Below the pieces are notes generated by a model. The model saw nothing but the letters and a program-made list of their open reading frames with translations. It was not told where the DNA came from and did no database searches. From Bacillota bacterium (lineage in GTDB: Bacteria > Bacillota > Clostridia > Peptostreptococcales > Thermotaleaceae), in assembly GCA_023623095.1 (NCBI GenBank), contig JAMNXX010000016.1, positions 1 to 5,038 on the forward strand: 5,038 nucleotides of DNA, given 5' to 3'. The position numbers and the translations under genes are program-made. Below, one piece after another: positions 4,918 to 5,038 of the stretch; position 1 is the first letter of the stretch, and each line of letters starts with the position of its first letter.

Positions 4918-5038
4918 AAATTATTATTTTTAAAAGGCATTGGAAGGAAGTCCAATGCCTTTTTTCTTTAACATTGATTCCAAGAGGTGTGCCCTCTATC
5001 CAGTTTATTTCTTCCCCTCTCATGCGTTTTGCATCTCT
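4916..5038 (-). other. Possible 3' end of a convergent gene
   Basis: From 4966 to the window end the plus strand is about 70% pyrimidine (51 of 73 by hand count). This is the reverse of the plus-strand genes here and suggests coding on the minus strand. Two minus frames are open from the edge. One reads ...MRGEEINWIEGTPLGINVKEK... and continues through the terminator hairpin to TAG at 4916-4918 (40 codons visible). The other ends at TAA at 4968-4970, just before the hairpin, which is the more usual arrangement (22 codons). The first has the more protein-like composition. I recognise no family, and the piece may be non-coding. Confidence 0.22.
4932..4965 (+). terminator. Strong intrinsic terminator
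   Basis: GGCATTGGA (4936-4944) pairs perfectly with TCCAATGCC (4951-4959) around the loop AGGAAG. Four further A-T pairs (4932-4935 with 4960-4963) extend the stem to 13 bp, and the T-run 4960-4965 continues as CTTT. It ends the plus-strand operon 110 bases after the thioesterase stop. On the minus strand the hairpin is followed by only four U before an A-rich tract, so it may act weakly for a convergent gene. Confidence 0.93.

Overview
The window is a chromosomal housekeeping stretch from a low-to-moderate G+C Firmicute, most likely a member of the Clostridia. The evidence is strong AGGAGG-type ribosome binding sites, purine-rich coding strands, a pyruvate kinase carrying the extra C-terminal PEP-utiliser domain typical of Bacilli and Clostridia, and the gene order dnaE - pfkA - pyk, which is conserved in that phylum. 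The order here lacks the accD-accA genes that Bacillus has between dnaE and pfkA. I cannot name a genus from this sequence.

Layout, all on the plus strand: (1) 1-1035 is the 3' end of dnaE, covering the helix-hairpin-helix region, a clamp-binding QISLF motif, the OB fold and the C-terminal tail. (2) 1036-1145 is an AT-rich intergenic segment with a good sigma-A-type promoter (TTGCAA, 17 bp, TACAAT) densely overlaid by direct and inverted repeats. (3) 1146-1325 encodes a 59-residue DUF2007-like protein of unknown function. (4) 1326-1531 is a purine-rich leader before pfkA with SD-like sequences that serve no visible start, weak hairpins and an unusually long open frame. (5) 1532-2494 is pfkA, ATP-dependent 6-phosphofructokinase. 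(6) 2545-4302 is pyk, pyruvate kinase, after a short gap holding a small GCAA-loop hairpin. (7) 4399-4821 is a YbgC/FadM-like hotdog thioesterase. (8) 4822-4931 is non-coding and holds two interlaced 9-bp inverted repeats and a promoter-like pair of hexamers. (9) 4932-4965 is a strong intrinsic terminator. (10) Beyond it the plus strand becomes pyrimidine-rich, which suggests the 3' end of a convergent minus-strand gene.

PfkA catalyses the committed step of glycolysis and Pyk the final ATP-yielding step, so the core of the window is a glycolysis operon. The small DUF2007-like gene and the thioesterase are probably co-transcribed with it, from the promoter at 1071-1099 to the terminator at 4932-4965. 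No tRNA, rRNA, CRISPR array, insertion sequence or phage gene is visible. The parts not explained by ordinary annotation are the repeat-laden promoter, the pfkA leader and the interlaced repeats after the thioesterase. I found no clear evidence of a new biological system.
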